64,000 bases of DNA. It comes from Lustribacter sp965277075 (GTDB lineage: Bacteria; Vulcanimicrobiota; Vulcanimicrobiia; Vulcanimicrobiales; Vulcanimicrobiaceae). The notes under the pieces were generated by a model. That model made no database searches and was not told the origin of the DNA. It saw only the letters and a program-made list of their open reading frames with translations. The position numbers were made by a program, and so were the translations under genes. Where the stretch lies: the NCBI GenBank assembly GCA_965277075.1, contig OZ255707.1:682001-746000 (forward strand), read 5' to 3'. Below are positions 53,921 through 61,737 of the stretch, piece after piece (the stretch's first letter is position 1; every line of letters starts with the position of its first letter).

Positions 53921-53944
53921 TCCCAAAAGGGGTCGTTTCCGGGA
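53921..53944 (+). repeat. 26-bp hairpin repeat, copy 1
   Basis: Arms TCCC/GGGA around the shared core AAAAGGGGTCGTTT. It lies in the 223-base gap between the livF remnant and the DUF4386 gene; nothing else was seen in that gap. It is the least regular of the five copies. Confidence 0.65.
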
Positions 53945-54022
53945 AAATGCCTTTCCCCGAAACAAACTTGTTCACGAGTGCGTAGCGCTGCTGGTAGCGC
54001 GTTCCCCGGAGACGGAGAGTGT

Positions 54023-54766
54023 ATGGCGGCAACGGCGATAGTCGACGATCTCGAGGCCGGGAGAAGCTTGGCGGCAACGGCGCGCGTCACTGGTCTACTC
54101 TATCTTCTCGCAGTGGTACTTGGGCCATTTAGCTTGATCTACGTTCCCAGCGTTATCGTCGTGAGCGGAAATGCAGCAGCGACTGCTGATAACATTCGTT
54201 CACACGAAATGCTTCTTCGACTCGGAATCTTCGGTGACGTTCTCACTGGCACGGTGTTCCTGTTCGTTGTTCTCGGCCTTTACCGGTTGCTCAAAGATGT
54301 TGATCGCAACCTCGCCTCCGCAATGGTAATACTCGGCGGCATCATCCCCTTACCGATTTTCTGCATCAACGCTATGAATTGGGTTGCTGCTCTCTTGATC
54401 GCTCACGGCGCCGGTTTTTGGTTGACGTTTAGCCAGACGCAGCGAGACGCACTCACGATGCTGTTCATGCAGCTGCACCACCAGGGCAACATCATCAACT
54501 CGCTCTTTTGGGGCTTATGGTTGTTGCCCTTTGGGGCGCTCGTCGTAAGATCACGATTCTTACCGCGAATCCTCGGAATGTGGCTCCTGATCAATGGGGC
54601 AGCTTATCTTGCAACAAGCAGCGTCGGTTTGCTGTTCCCTCAAGATCTCGACCTCATCGACACAATCACGCAGCCGGCTATGTTCGGCGAAATCGCTATA
54701 ATGTTGTGGCTTATCATTATGGGTGCGCGAGAGAAGACGGCGGCCCGCCCGCGAGTAGTCGGGTAA
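54023..54766 (+). CDS. DUF4386 family membrane protein
   Basis: The 247-residue protein starts at the ATG at 54023 after GGAGACGGAGAG. It has six or seven transmembrane helices and the family pattern ARVTGLLYLLAVVLGPFSLIYVPSVIVVSGNAAATADNI, LLRLGIFGDVLTGTVFLFVVLGLYRLLKDVD, and a late FWGLWLLPFGALVVRSRFLPRILGMWL. The function of the family is unknown; it is common in accessory regions of soil bacteria. It lies inside the repeat-bearing island, with copies of the 26-bp hairpin on both sides. Confidence 0.88.
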   Translation: MAATAIVDDLEAGRSLAATARVTGLLYLLAVVLGPFSLIYVPSVIVVSGNAAATADNIRSHEMLLRLGIFGDVLTGTVFLFVVLGLYRLLKDVDRNLASAMVILGGIIPLPIFCINAMNWVAALLIAHGAGFWLTFSQTQRDALTMLFMQLHHQGNIINSLFWGLWLLPFGALVVRSRFLPRILGMWLLINGAAYLATSSVGLLFPQDLDLIDTITQPAMFGEIAIMLWLIIMGAREKTAARPRVVG

Positions 54767-54786
54767 GTGGTTGACCGGCCGTTAAC

Positions 54787-54812
54787 GTCTCACAAGGGGT
54801 CGATTTCGAGAC
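54787..54812 (+). repeat. 26-bp hairpin repeat, copy 2
   Basis: Arms GTCTC and GAGAC are perfectly complementary, enclosing ACAAGGGGTCGATTTC. It sits in the 106-base gap between the convergent DUF4386 and CPBP genes, 21 bases after the former's stop. Confidence 0.75.
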
Positions 54813-54872
54813 CTATCGCTAACCCGTCGGCTACGGCACGGAATTGCAAGCGAGAAACGTAGAGCGGTAGCT

Positions 54873-55529
54873 TTAACGCGCGTGCGGCGAACTGAGCAAC
54901 AGCACTATGCCGACGTAATCAATGAGGGCGTGCCCGAGAATGCACGCACAGAGGTTGCGACGCCAAACATAAAAACCTGCGAACAGCGCACCGACGGTAA
55001 GCGGCGCAAGGAGCGTTGCATTGAGCCCGTATCCAGTGACGTGCGCGAAGCCGAAAACAAGCGTTGACATGAAGAACGCGAAAACTTTTCCAACGTTGGA
55101 AGAGACTACCCCGATTAAGTAACCGCGAAAAATGAGCTCCTCAGTCAATCCTACTATCAATACAAACGGAATAGCGACGAGTACGTTAATGGGCCCGAGC
55201 GCGCTGACGAGCGACTTCCCCGTGGTAGGAAAAAATTGTTGGATCGTGCCGGACAGCAAAAGACCAATAAAGGCAACACCTATAGCCCACAGCTCATCTT
55301 TCCACGATGGCCACCGCAAACCGATATCTTTGAGGTTGATGGGCTCCGCGTTCATAACCAGCAGAATGGCAAACAATACGACGCCGTCCAACAGCATCGT
55401 TCGCAGAACCGGGGTGATCGGCGCCAAATGTGCTATGGGGCGGAGGATAAAGGGCCATAATAGCGCGACAGCGATACCGGCAGCGCGAGGGGGCGCTATC
55501 GTCTCTAATCGGCGCTGCGTCGCCTTCAC
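54873..55529 (-). CDS. CPBP family intramembrane glutamic endopeptidase
   Basis: The 218-residue protein has about seven hydrophobic helices and the three CPBP (Abi/CAAX-protease-like) motifs: TEELIFRGYLIG with the EExxxR active site, FGFAHVTGYG with the catalytic His, and ILGHALIDYVG. The start is GTG at 55529. Family roles include prenyl-protein processing and bacteriocin immunity or stress functions. It is an accessory-type gene in the island; the neighbours do not narrow its role. Base composition looks less GC-rich than the core genes. Confidence 0.93.
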   Translation of the reverse strand: MKATQRRLETIAPPRAAGIAVALLWPFILRPIAHLAPITPVLRTMLLDGVVLFAILLVMNAEPINLKDIGLRWPSWKDELWAIGVAFIGLLLSGTIQQFFPTTGKSLVSALGPINVLVAIPFVLIVGLTEELIFRGYLIGVVSSNVGKVFAFFMSTLVFGFAHVTGYGLNATLLAPLTVGALFAGFYVWRRNLCACILGHALIDYVGIVLLLSSPHAR

Positions 55530-55662
55530 CGCGCGTACGCTCGACGCAGCGAGGCGCGCACCTCATACCAAAGCTGAGCCGCCGGGGCATAGCGTACCGT
55601 ATTGAAAGTTGATAGCCACAGTGTCCCCGCAAGGGAACGTTTGTAGGACGCGAGCGGCGTCA

Positions 55663-56172
55663 TCATAACCCTAATCGTAAATCCTCAAGAGAGCGCTCTA
55701 CGTCGAGTCCGCGTGAGGCCAGTGCTTCAATCGCTGCCCGGTGCTCCGCATCGTGCGCATGGAGCAGTTCGAGAATCTGCGCGAGCGTAACGTTCCGATC
55801 GCCAAACGTCGCCGTGCGCATGAAATCCGGCTCTGTCAACGCCGCCAACCTCGCAATGTTCCGGCGACGACCTAATCTGAACGCAGTAAAGGCATCTGCG
55901 AACGGTTCGTCGTTGTATGACGAGGCAGCGGCGACGGCGGTACCGTCGAAGTCCAACAGGACGGGTTTGTTTTCCGACAGTACTCGTCGAATCCTAACGG
56001 CGGAGCCCTCGAGCTCCAAGTCACGGACGTGTGCGACGTTCTCCAGGATCGAGAATTCGCCGACCGCGGGCCTCCGCCGTAATTGCGACTCGCTAAGACC
56101 GGCGACGGCGATACCGAGCGCTCGTGGAAATGTGTCTAATTCCGTGATCAGTTGCGCATATCGGCCTTTCAC
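55663..56172 (-). CDS. DinB-like helical-bundle protein
   Basis: The 169-residue protein starts with GTG at 56172, overlapping the stop of the GAF-GNAT gene. It shows the DinB_2/DUF664 four-helix pattern: an N-terminal helix RYAQLITELDTFPRALGIAVAGLSESQLRRRPAVGEFSILENVAHVRDLE, with one metal His, and a C-terminal helix NVTLAQILELLHAHDAEHRAAIEAL, with the His pair spaced as HxHDxEH. Family members are metal-binding hydrolases or thiol transferases of uncertain substrate. Typical of mobile gene pools. Confidence 0.8.
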   Translation of the reverse strand: MKGRYAQLITELDTFPRALGIAVAGLSESQLRRRPAVGEFSILENVAHVRDLELEGSAVRIRRVLSENKPVLLDFDGTAVAAASSYNDEPFADAFTAFRLGRRRNIARLAALTEPDFMRTATFGDRNVTLAQILELLHAHDAEHRAAIEALASRGLDVERSLEDLRLGL

Positions 56173-57140
56173 GGACTCACCGGGACGGCCGTTGCCCCTG
56201 AAGACGAAAACGGGATTGGCTCCGGCGGGGGACAACGCGGATCGCCGATATCGCGTTCGAGCCAGACGACATCGCGCCAAGCACTCAGCTTCCACGCGAT
56301 TCGGCGATAGACGCCGACCTCGGTAAAGCCAAAGGAGCGATGCAGCCCGACACTCGCGTCGTTCGGGAGCGTAATTCCGGCACACGCGCGTTGAAAGCCC
56401 TGGCGCTCCAGGATGTGCAACAGGTGGCCGTAGAGGCGACTCCCCACTCCCCGGCCGCGGAAGCGTTCATGAACGTAAATCGACGTGTCGACCGCCCACC
56501 GGTATGCGGCGCGTTCACGATGCGCCGCCGCGTACGCATAGCCGATGACCTCGACGCCATTCAGCGCCGTGAGCCACGGGGTCTGCTGCATTGTCCGAAG
56601 CACACGTTCCCGCATGTCCTCGACGCTCGGTACGGCCTCTTCGAAAGAGATCACGGTGTTCTCGACATACGGGGAATATATGCCGACGAACGCTGCGGCA
56701 TCTTTTGGGGAAGCTGCGCGCACCGTAACGTCGGTGAATGCGGGGGCAATCGCGTGGACGAGGGCGGTTAACCGCTCGACATCCGCCGGACCAAATGCGT
56801 CGCGGCTCTCCGACTCGACATCCAGCGTTCCGACGGTGCGCCCGCGCCGATCCACAATCGGGACGATGAGCTCGGAGCCGGTCGACGGGAACGCGGTGAG
56901 GTATCGTGGGTCGCGCGACACGTCGTTCGCCACGACGGGCTGCCCAGTGCGGATTGCGGCGCCCGTGAGGCCGGCATCGGCGGGAAAACGGGGATGCGCG
57001 GGCGGAGCATCGCCGCTGAATGCGAGCAGCATAACGTCATCCGGCGTAACGTCATAGAGCCCCACCCATCGATAGCCTGACTCCCTCACGCGTGCGGTGA
57101 AACGCTCTGCCCTCGCGTAACGTGATCTTGCTCGCGGCAT
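56169..57140 (-). CDS. GAF domain fused to GNAT acetyltransferase (phosphinothricin-acetyltransferase-like)
   Basis: Residues 1 to about 135 form a GAF domain of the fRMsr/FreeMet type (YRWVGLYDVTPDDVMLLAFSG, GLTGAAIRTGQPVVANDVSRDPRYLTAFPSTGSELIVPIVDRRGRTVGTLDVES). Residues 138-305 form a PAT/bar-like GNAT domain (VTVRAASPKDAAAFVGIYSPYVENTVISFEE, acetyl-CoA loop HERFRGRGVGSRLYGHLLHILE, then RSFGFTEVGVYRRIAWK). The GAF cysteines that define methionine sulfoxide reductase are absent, so it may serve as a ligand sensor. The acetylated substrate may be a small amine or amino acid. Divergent from the XRE-cupin regulator that probably controls it. Confidence 0.88.
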   Translation of the reverse strand: MPRARSRYARAERFTARVRESGYRWVGLYDVTPDDVMLLAFSGDAPPAHPRFPADAGLTGAAIRTGQPVVANDVSRDPRYLTAFPSTGSELIVPIVDRRGRTVGTLDVESESRDAFGPADVERLTALVHAIAPAFTDVTVRAASPKDAAAFVGIYSPYVENTVISFEEAVPSVEDMRERVLRTMQQTPWLTALNGVEVIGYAYAAAHRERAAYRWAVDTSIYVHERFRGRGVGSRLYGHLLHILERQGFQRACAGITLPNDASVGLHRSFGFTEVGVYRRIAWKLSAWRDVVWLERDIGDPRCPPPEPIPFSSSGATAVPVSP

Positions 57141-57151
57141 GTGCGGAGGTT

Positions 57152-57185
57152 TCCACTATTATGCCGCTAATTCTTCTTTAGTGGA
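57152..57185. promoter_or_regulatory. Inverted repeat in the GAF-GNAT / XRE intergenic region
   Basis: TCCACTA (57152-57158) and TAGTGGA (57179-57185) form 7-bp arms 20 bases apart in the 40-base divergent gap, the second overlapping the XRE start codon. This is well placed for autoregulation by the XRE protein and for control of the acetyltransferase. Confidence 0.5.
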
Positions 57186-57780
57186 GGATAGAAATCTTGA
57201 CGCTCGCATTGCTCAGCGCATCGGAGCGCGACGTAGCGAACTCAGGTTGAGCCTGGACGGGCTGTCGGAAATCTCCGGCGTAAGCCGAGCCATGATCTCG
57301 CGGATCGAGCGCGCCGAGAGTAGCGCGACCGCGGTGCTGCTTGCAAAACTTTGTAACGCACTCGGCATGACGCTTTCCGGGCTGATGGCTGATGCCGAGC
57401 GCCCGCCGTATGCGATCGCTAAGCGAGACGCGCAGGTTGCGTGGCGTGATGTGGAGGCGGGATACGTGCGCCGTATGGTTTCGCCGTCCGCCACCGGCTC
57501 TGCAATCGAGCTCGTCGAAGTTGAGTTGCCGCCTGGAGTTCGGGTCGTTTTCGATACGCCGCCGGCGATTCCGTACGAACAGCATCTTTTAATCGTGGAC
57601 GGTCGGCTCGCGTTAACCACGGGCGCGGAACGCCTTGAGCTCAACGCAGGCGATTGTATTTTTATGATAGTGAACGGCGGCGTTACGTTCGAGAACCGGA
57701 CTACCGAAAGGGTGCGCTATCTCGTCGCGCTCTCGTCTGATCCAAGGGGTGAGCACCACAATAGCGTTCGGCAAGGGTAG
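57181..57780 (+). CDS. XRE family transcriptional regulator with C-terminal cupin
   Basis: The 199-residue protein has an N-terminal HTH_3 domain (DARIAQRIGARRSELRLSLDGLSEISGVSRAMISRIERAESSATAVLLAKLCNALGMTLSGLM) and a cupin sensor domain (IELVEVELPPGVRVVFDTPP...EQHLLIVDGRLALTTGAERLELNAGDCIFM). I choose the GTG at 57181 because relatives start VEDRNLDARIAQRI; the ATG at 57139 would overlap the divergent gene's start. Members of this group often repress a neighbouring acetyltransferase gene, here the divergent GAF-GNAT. Confidence 0.9.
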   Translation: MEDRNLDARIAQRIGARRSELRLSLDGLSEISGVSRAMISRIERAESSATAVLLAKLCNALGMTLSGLMADAERPPYAIAKRDAQVAWRDVEAGYVRRMVSPSATGSAIELVEVELPPGVRVVFDTPPAIPYEQHLLIVDGRLALTTGAERLELNAGDCIFMIVNGGVTFENRTTERVRYLVALSSDPRGEHHNSVRQG

Positions 57781-58095
57781 GGACGGCAGCCGACAAGAAA
57801 CGCACTGTACGGCGCGCGAGCCAGCGAGCGATGCGGTCGATATAGATGACCTTCGTCCATCGCTTGGCACAAGAACCCTAATCGCCTTAGGGTTCGTCAC
57901 GTTGCCGGTAACTTAGTTCACAACCCGTTGCTCGCCATGTGTCTCCTCGCCCGATCATGCCAGCATTGAAACGAAGGTAGAAGGTAAGTGTCAGAGACAC
58001 CCGTTCCGAAAGGGGTCGGTTTTGGGACAATTGTTTGTTGAAGAACTTTGGACGCCGAATAGCCACAGCGTCGCGAGGGCCCTTGTCCAACTAGC
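57781..58095. other. Non-coding interval with hairpin repeat
   Basis: These 315 bases between the XRE stop and the VOC remnant carry no convincing gene; short open frames have no family features or ribosome sites. The only structure seen is copy 3 of the 26-bp hairpin at 58003-58028. Confidence 0.6.
58003..58028 (+). repeat. 26-bp hairpin repeat, copy 3
   Basis: Arms GTTCC and GGGAC (one G-U) extend inward through GAAA/TTTT around GGGGTCGG, giving about nine base pairs. It lies between the XRE-cupin gene and the truncated VOC gene. Confidence 0.75.
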
Positions 58096-58425
58096 TTACT
58101 CTTGAGCGAGCTGGAAAACGTTGCCCTCGGGATCAGTTCCGTCGCAAATTGGGCCCGTAAATCCGGCGTACGATTTGATCTCGCCCATCGAGACACCGCT
58201 CGCCATGAGCTTCGCTCTCAAAACCTCGATGTCACCATGCACGGTCATCACCAATTTCGCAATATTGTTGAATCTCGACGAACTTGCGTCCGATAGACGG
58301 AAAGCTTTACCAGCTCTATGAAGCGCGAGTTCACAGTGGCAGACTTGAAACACGGTCCACTCGCCTTTGATCTCCTCGACCACCGATAGTCCAAGCGTGG
58401 CGCGGTAAAATTCTGTAAGCTCCGG
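58096..58425 (-). pseudogene. VOC (glyoxalase/bleomycin resistance) family protein, N-terminally truncated
   Basis: The open frame reads PELTEFYRATLGLSVVEEIKG, then WTVFQVCHCELALHRAG, HGDIEVLRAKLMASGVSMGEIK and GPICDGTDPEGNVFQLAQE, a clear VOC module. The first beta strand and start codon are missing: an in-frame TGA (58426-58428) directly precedes the PELTEFY helix. Starting at the internal GTG at 58383 would remove the first metal-ligand strand and helix. It is therefore probably a remnant. A TetR gene lies divergently next to it. Confidence 0.7.
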
Positions 58426-58463
58426 TCACGTTCGGGCTCCGCTCGGAGTTAACACAAATACCT

Positions 58464-58477
58464 TGAACGATCGTTCA
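58464..58477. promoter_or_regulatory. Palindromic operator TGAACGATCGTTCA
   Basis: A perfect 14-bp palindrome 20 bases before the TetR start codon. It has the form typical of TetR/AcrR operators (GAACG-CGTTC half-sites), so autorepression is likely. The VOC remnant on the other side would have shared it. Confidence 0.75.
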
Positions 58478-58497
58478 GTGTATGTTACGCTTCTGCC

Positions 58498-59094
58498 GTG
58501 GCCAGACCTCTGGACGAGGCAAATCGCGCGCAGTTGATCGATCGCGCGCTTGAGGATGTGCTCACGCATGGAATCAGCTCGCTGTCGTTACGACCGCTCG
58601 CAAAGCGCATCGGCGTTAGCGCTGCCGCGCTCTTGTACAATTTCACCTCAAAGGAAGAACTGATTATCGCCATCCTCAAACGCGCGGGCGACCGCCAACG
58701 CGCGCTTTTCGAAACGATTCGCTCGCAGGAGAGCGCGACGCCGTATGAAGTGTGCCGCGAGATTTGGCGTGTGGTATCAACCCCGGAAATCATTCCACTC
58801 TTTCGGCTCTTTTTCGAAGTGTACGGTTTGGCGCTGCAAGACCGTGAACGCTTTCCGGATTTTTTCGCTGGGGCGATCGAACGCTGGCTCGATTTTATCG
58901 CGATGCCTTTCGCGCGTTCGGGCGCAAAAAAAAGCGATTCACGCCTTAAGGCCACCATGTTGCTCGCCGGCTTCCGGGGGTTTATGCTCGATCTCTGCGC
59001 GACGGAAGATTACGCCCGCGTTAATGGTGCTGTTGAGGTTTGGTTGCGGTCGCTTCACGTCGTGCTTACGCCGCCGGCTCGAGCGACGAAGTGA
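58498..59094 (+). CDS. TetR/AcrR family transcriptional regulator
   Basis: The 198-residue protein starts with GTG at 58498. The N-terminal HTH is clear: NRAQLIDRALEDVLTHGISSLSLRPLAKRIGVSAAALLYNFTSKEELIIAILKRA (about residues 9-63). The C-terminal ligand domain is all helical (REIWRVVSTPEIIPLFRLFFEVYGLALQDRERFPDFF) with no sequence identity that predicts a ligand. A palindromic operator lies just upstream. The following VOC gene, 64 bases downstream, is a probable co-regulated partner. Confidence 0.93.
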   Translation: MARPLDEANRAQLIDRALEDVLTHGISSLSLRPLAKRIGVSAAALLYNFTSKEELIIAILKRAGDRQRALFETIRSQESATPYEVCREIWRVVSTPEIIPLFRLFFEVYGLALQDRERFPDFFAGAIERWLDFIAMPFARSGAKKSDSRLKATMLLAGFRGFMLDLCATEDYARVNGAVEVWLRSLHVVLTPPARATK

Positions 59095-59158
59095 ACGTAC
59101 ACGGGACACTATCCGGCAACCCCAACTACAGATATGCGCAGTAACGAGGAATACACGA

Positions 59159-59608
59159 ATGAGTTTGCCTACGCAGAAATCCACCGTCGAATCTCAAACG
59201 CTCATAGCGGTACGCAATGTTAGGTCAAGTAGTCACTGGTATACCGAACTGCTTGGAGCAGACTCCCTTCCGGAACACCGTCATCGCGACGTGTACGATA
59301 GGATTTCTCGCTCAGGTCAGTTGCTTCTTCAACTGCACGCCTGGGATGAGGAAGACCACCCCAACCTCGTCAACGCCGACGCAGCGCCACCCGGGCATGG
59401 TGTCTTACTATGGTTTCAGGTAGACGATTTTGACTCAATCGTGGAGCGAGCTCGCGGTTTGGGTGCCGAGATCATCGAAGAACCTCACGTCAATCTGAAG
59501 CCTCAACACAGAGAGATTTGGCTTCGCGACTCCGACGGCTATGTGGTGGTCGTTGCCGGTCCGGACGGCGAATGTGCTATCGCCTCAGACCTTGACGAGG
59601 TCTGTTAA
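59159..59608 (+). CDS. VOC family protein (glyoxalase-like)
   Basis: The 149-residue protein starts at the ATG at 59159 with GAGGA upstream. Two beta-alpha-beta-beta-beta halves are visible: TLIAVRNVRSSSHWYTELLGADSLPEHRHRDVYDRISRSGQLLLQLHAWDEEDHPN and GVLLWFQVDDFDSIVERARGLGAEIIEEPHVNLKPQHREIWLRDSDGYVVVVAGPDG. The Glu and His of the metal site are plausible (LQLHAWDEE and REIWLRD). It is an extradiol-dioxygenase/bleomycin-resistance relative with unknown substrate. It follows the TetR gene. Confidence 0.88.
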   Translation: MSLPTQKSTVESQTLIAVRNVRSSSHWYTELLGADSLPEHRHRDVYDRISRSGQLLLQLHAWDEEDHPNLVNADAAPPGHGVLLWFQVDDFDSIVERARGLGAEIIEEPHVNLKPQHREIWLRDSDGYVVVVAGPDGECAIASDLDEVC

Positions 59609-59661
59609 CACCGCGGCTTTGAATCGCGAAGCCGATCGTTGCAACCGCGCTTAGCGAGGGT

Positions 59662-59687
59662 CGTCTCTGAAGGGGTCGTTTTCAAGA
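59662..59687 (+). repeat. 26-bp hairpin repeat, copy 4
   Basis: Arms GTCT and AGAC with core GAAGGGGTCGTTTTC. It lies in the 185-base gap between the VOC gene and the TfoX remnant; nothing else was seen there. Confidence 0.7.
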
Positions 59688-59793
59688 CAAAGATCAAGCA
59701 AAGCGGCTTTCGAAGACCTCCGAGGTTGTGCAGCTTACGGCGCTACTTGTTGCCTCAAATGGGACGCCGGTATTGCAAAGCGAAAGCTCTAAG

Positions 59794-60133
59794 GTGCCTT
59801 ACGACGAAAAAGCGGCCGAACGCATACGACAAGCTCTCGCAGAGCACCGAGATGATCTGGTTGAAAAGAAGATGATGGGCGGCCTATGCTTTATGGTCGG
59901 CAGCATGTGTTGCGGCGTTACGCGATCTGCTCTAGTGGTGCGCGTTGGATGTCAGGCGTACCAGCAGATGCTCGTTCAGCCGCATGTGCGGCCCCTGGAA
60001 TTCGCCGGTCGCCGTCCGAGTGGCTTTGGTTGACCCTGCAGGCTACCAGAGCGCAGCTGCATTGGCGAAGTGGATCAAACGCTGTATCGATTTTGTCTCA
60101 CGCCTTCCGCGAAAGAATTCGGAGAATAGATGA
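59794..60133 (+). pseudogene. TfoX N-terminal-domain protein, frameshifted
   Basis: The first frame reads PYDEKAAERIRQALAEHRDD, VEKKMMGGLCFMVGSMCCGV, and ALVVRVGCQAYQQMLVQPHVRPLEF, a standard TfoX_N domain, then stops at GRRPSGFG. The missing end VDPAGYQSAAALAKWIKRC follows immediately in another frame and stops at 60131-60133. One lost base near 60030 explains it. A real start may be the GTG at 59794. TfoX_N proteins relate to competence regulation or are of unknown role. This copy is broken unless the shift is a sequencing error. Confidence 0.8.
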
Positions 60134-60197
60134 CCTACGTTTCATCAAGGCGAGCTCGTGCCTTTGCAGGCCCAGGCGTTGCTCAAAGTGTGCCTTC

Positions 60198-60578
60198 TTA
60201 ATCAAATTTCCGCTTGTGCAAGGTTACGACGTTGCCCTCAGTATCGTTGATCATCGCCATTCGACACGTCGGCGTCTCGCTTTCCATCAGGACCGCGATG
60301 CCGCGTTCTTTTACTGCCGCCACGGCCGCATCGAGATCGTCGATCGCGAACAAGATACCGTTGCTCGGCTGAAACGGCATCACGCGACCGCCTCCGCCCC
60401 ACAAGCCAAACATGCTCCCATCCGGCAGTTCATACTCCGCACCGCGGTCGTCGGGATACACCGTCACCGGTTCGAGTCCTAACACGTCGCTATAGAACGC
60501 GATCGCCCGAGTCGCGTCCTTGACCATGTAGCCGCTGAGGTCCATTCCGGTAACGTTGAACGGTCGCTGAGTCATCAT
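60198..60578 (-). CDS. VOC family protein (glyoxalase-like)
   Basis: The 126-residue protein begins at one of two adjacent ATGs (60578 or 60575), preceded by GGAGGG. The sequence LSGYMVKDATRAIAFYSDVLGLEPVTVYPDDRGAEYELPDGSMFGLW and GILFAIDDLDAAVAAVKERGIAVLMESETPTCRMAMINDTEGNVVTLHKRK matches the single-module VOC pattern with PhnB-like features. No substrate can be given. Copy 5 of the hairpin repeat lies about 120 bases upstream. Confidence 0.9.
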   Translation of the reverse strand: MMTQRPFNVTGMDLSGYMVKDATRAIAFYSDVLGLEPVTVYPDDRGAEYELPDGSMFGLWGGGGRVMPFQPSNGILFAIDDLDAAVAAVKERGIAVLMESETPTCRMAMINDTEGNVVTLHKRKFD

Positions 60579-60699
60579 TGCTGCCCTCCATACCCTGAGA
60601 CGAACTGGCGGATACTGCTTCCTGGGCGCGATGCCGCCCTTCCAAACGAAAAACCAACCGAAGCGCATTCGTAGCCGTTACTGAGCGTAAGGCAGTGAC

Positions 60700-60725
60700 G
60701 TTCCGAAAGGGGTCCGTTTGGGGAT
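60700..60725 (+). repeat. 26-bp hairpin repeat, copy 5
   Basis: Arms GTTCC and GGGAT with core GAAAGGGGTCCGTTTG. It lies in the 195-base gap between the VOC and GFA-like genes; nothing else was seen in the gap. Confidence 0.75.
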
Positions 60726-60773
60726 CAGCGCCCAGACACTCGAGCATCAACAGACGCGCGGCACGCAGATCCT

Positions 60774-61310
60774 CTATTCAACTCGAAGCTGATCGGAGCG
60801 GAATAGCATCGCCAAGCGAGATCGAAGGAGCTTTATGACCAATGCACCCGGATAGTCCCGGTACGACGGCACGTCGTTCGGGAGAACGACATTTTCCGGC
60901 AGAAAGCTTGTGCAGATACGCATCTGAATCGCCGGCGCGTTCGGTCCGAAGCGAGCGCGATAGACCGGCACCCAATGCCGCGCATCGTCGAAGCGCATCA
61001 GGATAGCCGAATTGCAGCACGACGCGACGACCCGCTTGGTCTTCGGATTCTGCTCAAGCATGACGTCTTCGAGGAGCTCGCGCCCCTTCGCATACGTGAC
61101 CCGATCCTTGCGGTACGACACGTACGCGGTACCGCTGTCCGGTTCTCGGACGGCCGGTGCGTCCGGCAACGCTTCGATACGGCGCGAACCCTCTTGGCAT
61201 GTGTCGCAATAACACACCAGACTTACGATCGGTGCGCCGTGTAGCGTCAACGCGACGGCTCCGCACGAACAACGGGCCTGGGCCTGATCGACCGTCGTCA
61301 GCATCGTCAA
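60774..61310 (-). CDS. GFA-like zinc protein (DUF6151 type)
   Basis: The 178-residue protein has the zinc-binding N-terminus of glutathione-dependent formaldehyde-activating-enzyme relatives: ARCSCGAVALTLHG and LVCYCDTCQEGSR, then a third site at RVVASCCNSAILMRF. The region between carries TAYVSYRKDRVTYAKG. Its length and the extra C-terminal half (CTSFLPENVVLPNDVPSYRDYPG) fit the DUF6151 side branch. The substrate is unknown. A TTG at 61310 has a GGAG at better spacing than the ATG at 61304, so either may be the start. Confidence 0.8.
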   Translation of the reverse strand: MTMLTTVDQAQARCSCGAVALTLHGAPIVSLVCYCDTCQEGSRRIEALPDAPAVREPDSGTAYVSYRKDRVTYAKGRELLEDVMLEQNPKTKRVVASCCNSAILMRFDDARHWVPVYRARFGPNAPAIQMRICTSFLPENVVLPNDVPSYRDYPGALVIKLLRSRLAMLFRSDQLRVE

Positions 61311-61737
61311 TAATCACTCTCCGCCCGGAGCGTAAAAGCCTTTTCCAACATGATGGCCATCAAACCTCACAGGTGCGGCTTCGGCCGGCGCATTGGTATG
61401 CGCGCGCCGTTGTCGATTCGCTCGCTGACGCGACCCCGACGCTCGTGCGACTCGTCGGCAGAATGCGAGTTTATGTTCACATCAACTCCGCTGAAGGAGC
61501 CTGAGGCCCCAGCCAGGCTTCGGTACTGTGAGCGACCGCCGCGGCTACCCCGGGTCGCGTGACGCGCGCACGGCGGGTTCGATATTACCGCGAAGTCTTG
61601 CGTAACGCGCTCGTGCACGCCATCGGCAGCTGGCCGGGGTCGTATCGTAAGGATGTCATCAACCGATAAATTCAATATGATTGGGTTGCAGCCTATTAGG
61701 AATCGCAAGCGGCTCGTCGGAGCAGGTTGCGAGTCCG
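61311..61737. other. Non-coding interval
   Basis: These 427 bases hold several short open frames on both strands, but none has a ribosome site, family motif or consistent codon use. I see no tRNA, terminator with a T-run, or hairpin repeat here. It may be decayed sequence at the island's inner edge. Confidence 0.5.

Noticed and set aside
59160..59608. A long VOC protein starting at 58745
   Set aside because: The upstream part is an alternative frame of the TetR gene. The ATG at 59159 has a proper ribosome site and begins the VOC fold.
53800..60780. Integron cassette array with attC sites
   Set aside because: No integrase was found and genes face both ways. The one pair of GTT/AAC-type boxes, near 54780-54825, is in the wrong order for attC. 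The 26-bp repeats are much shorter and more uniform than attC sites.
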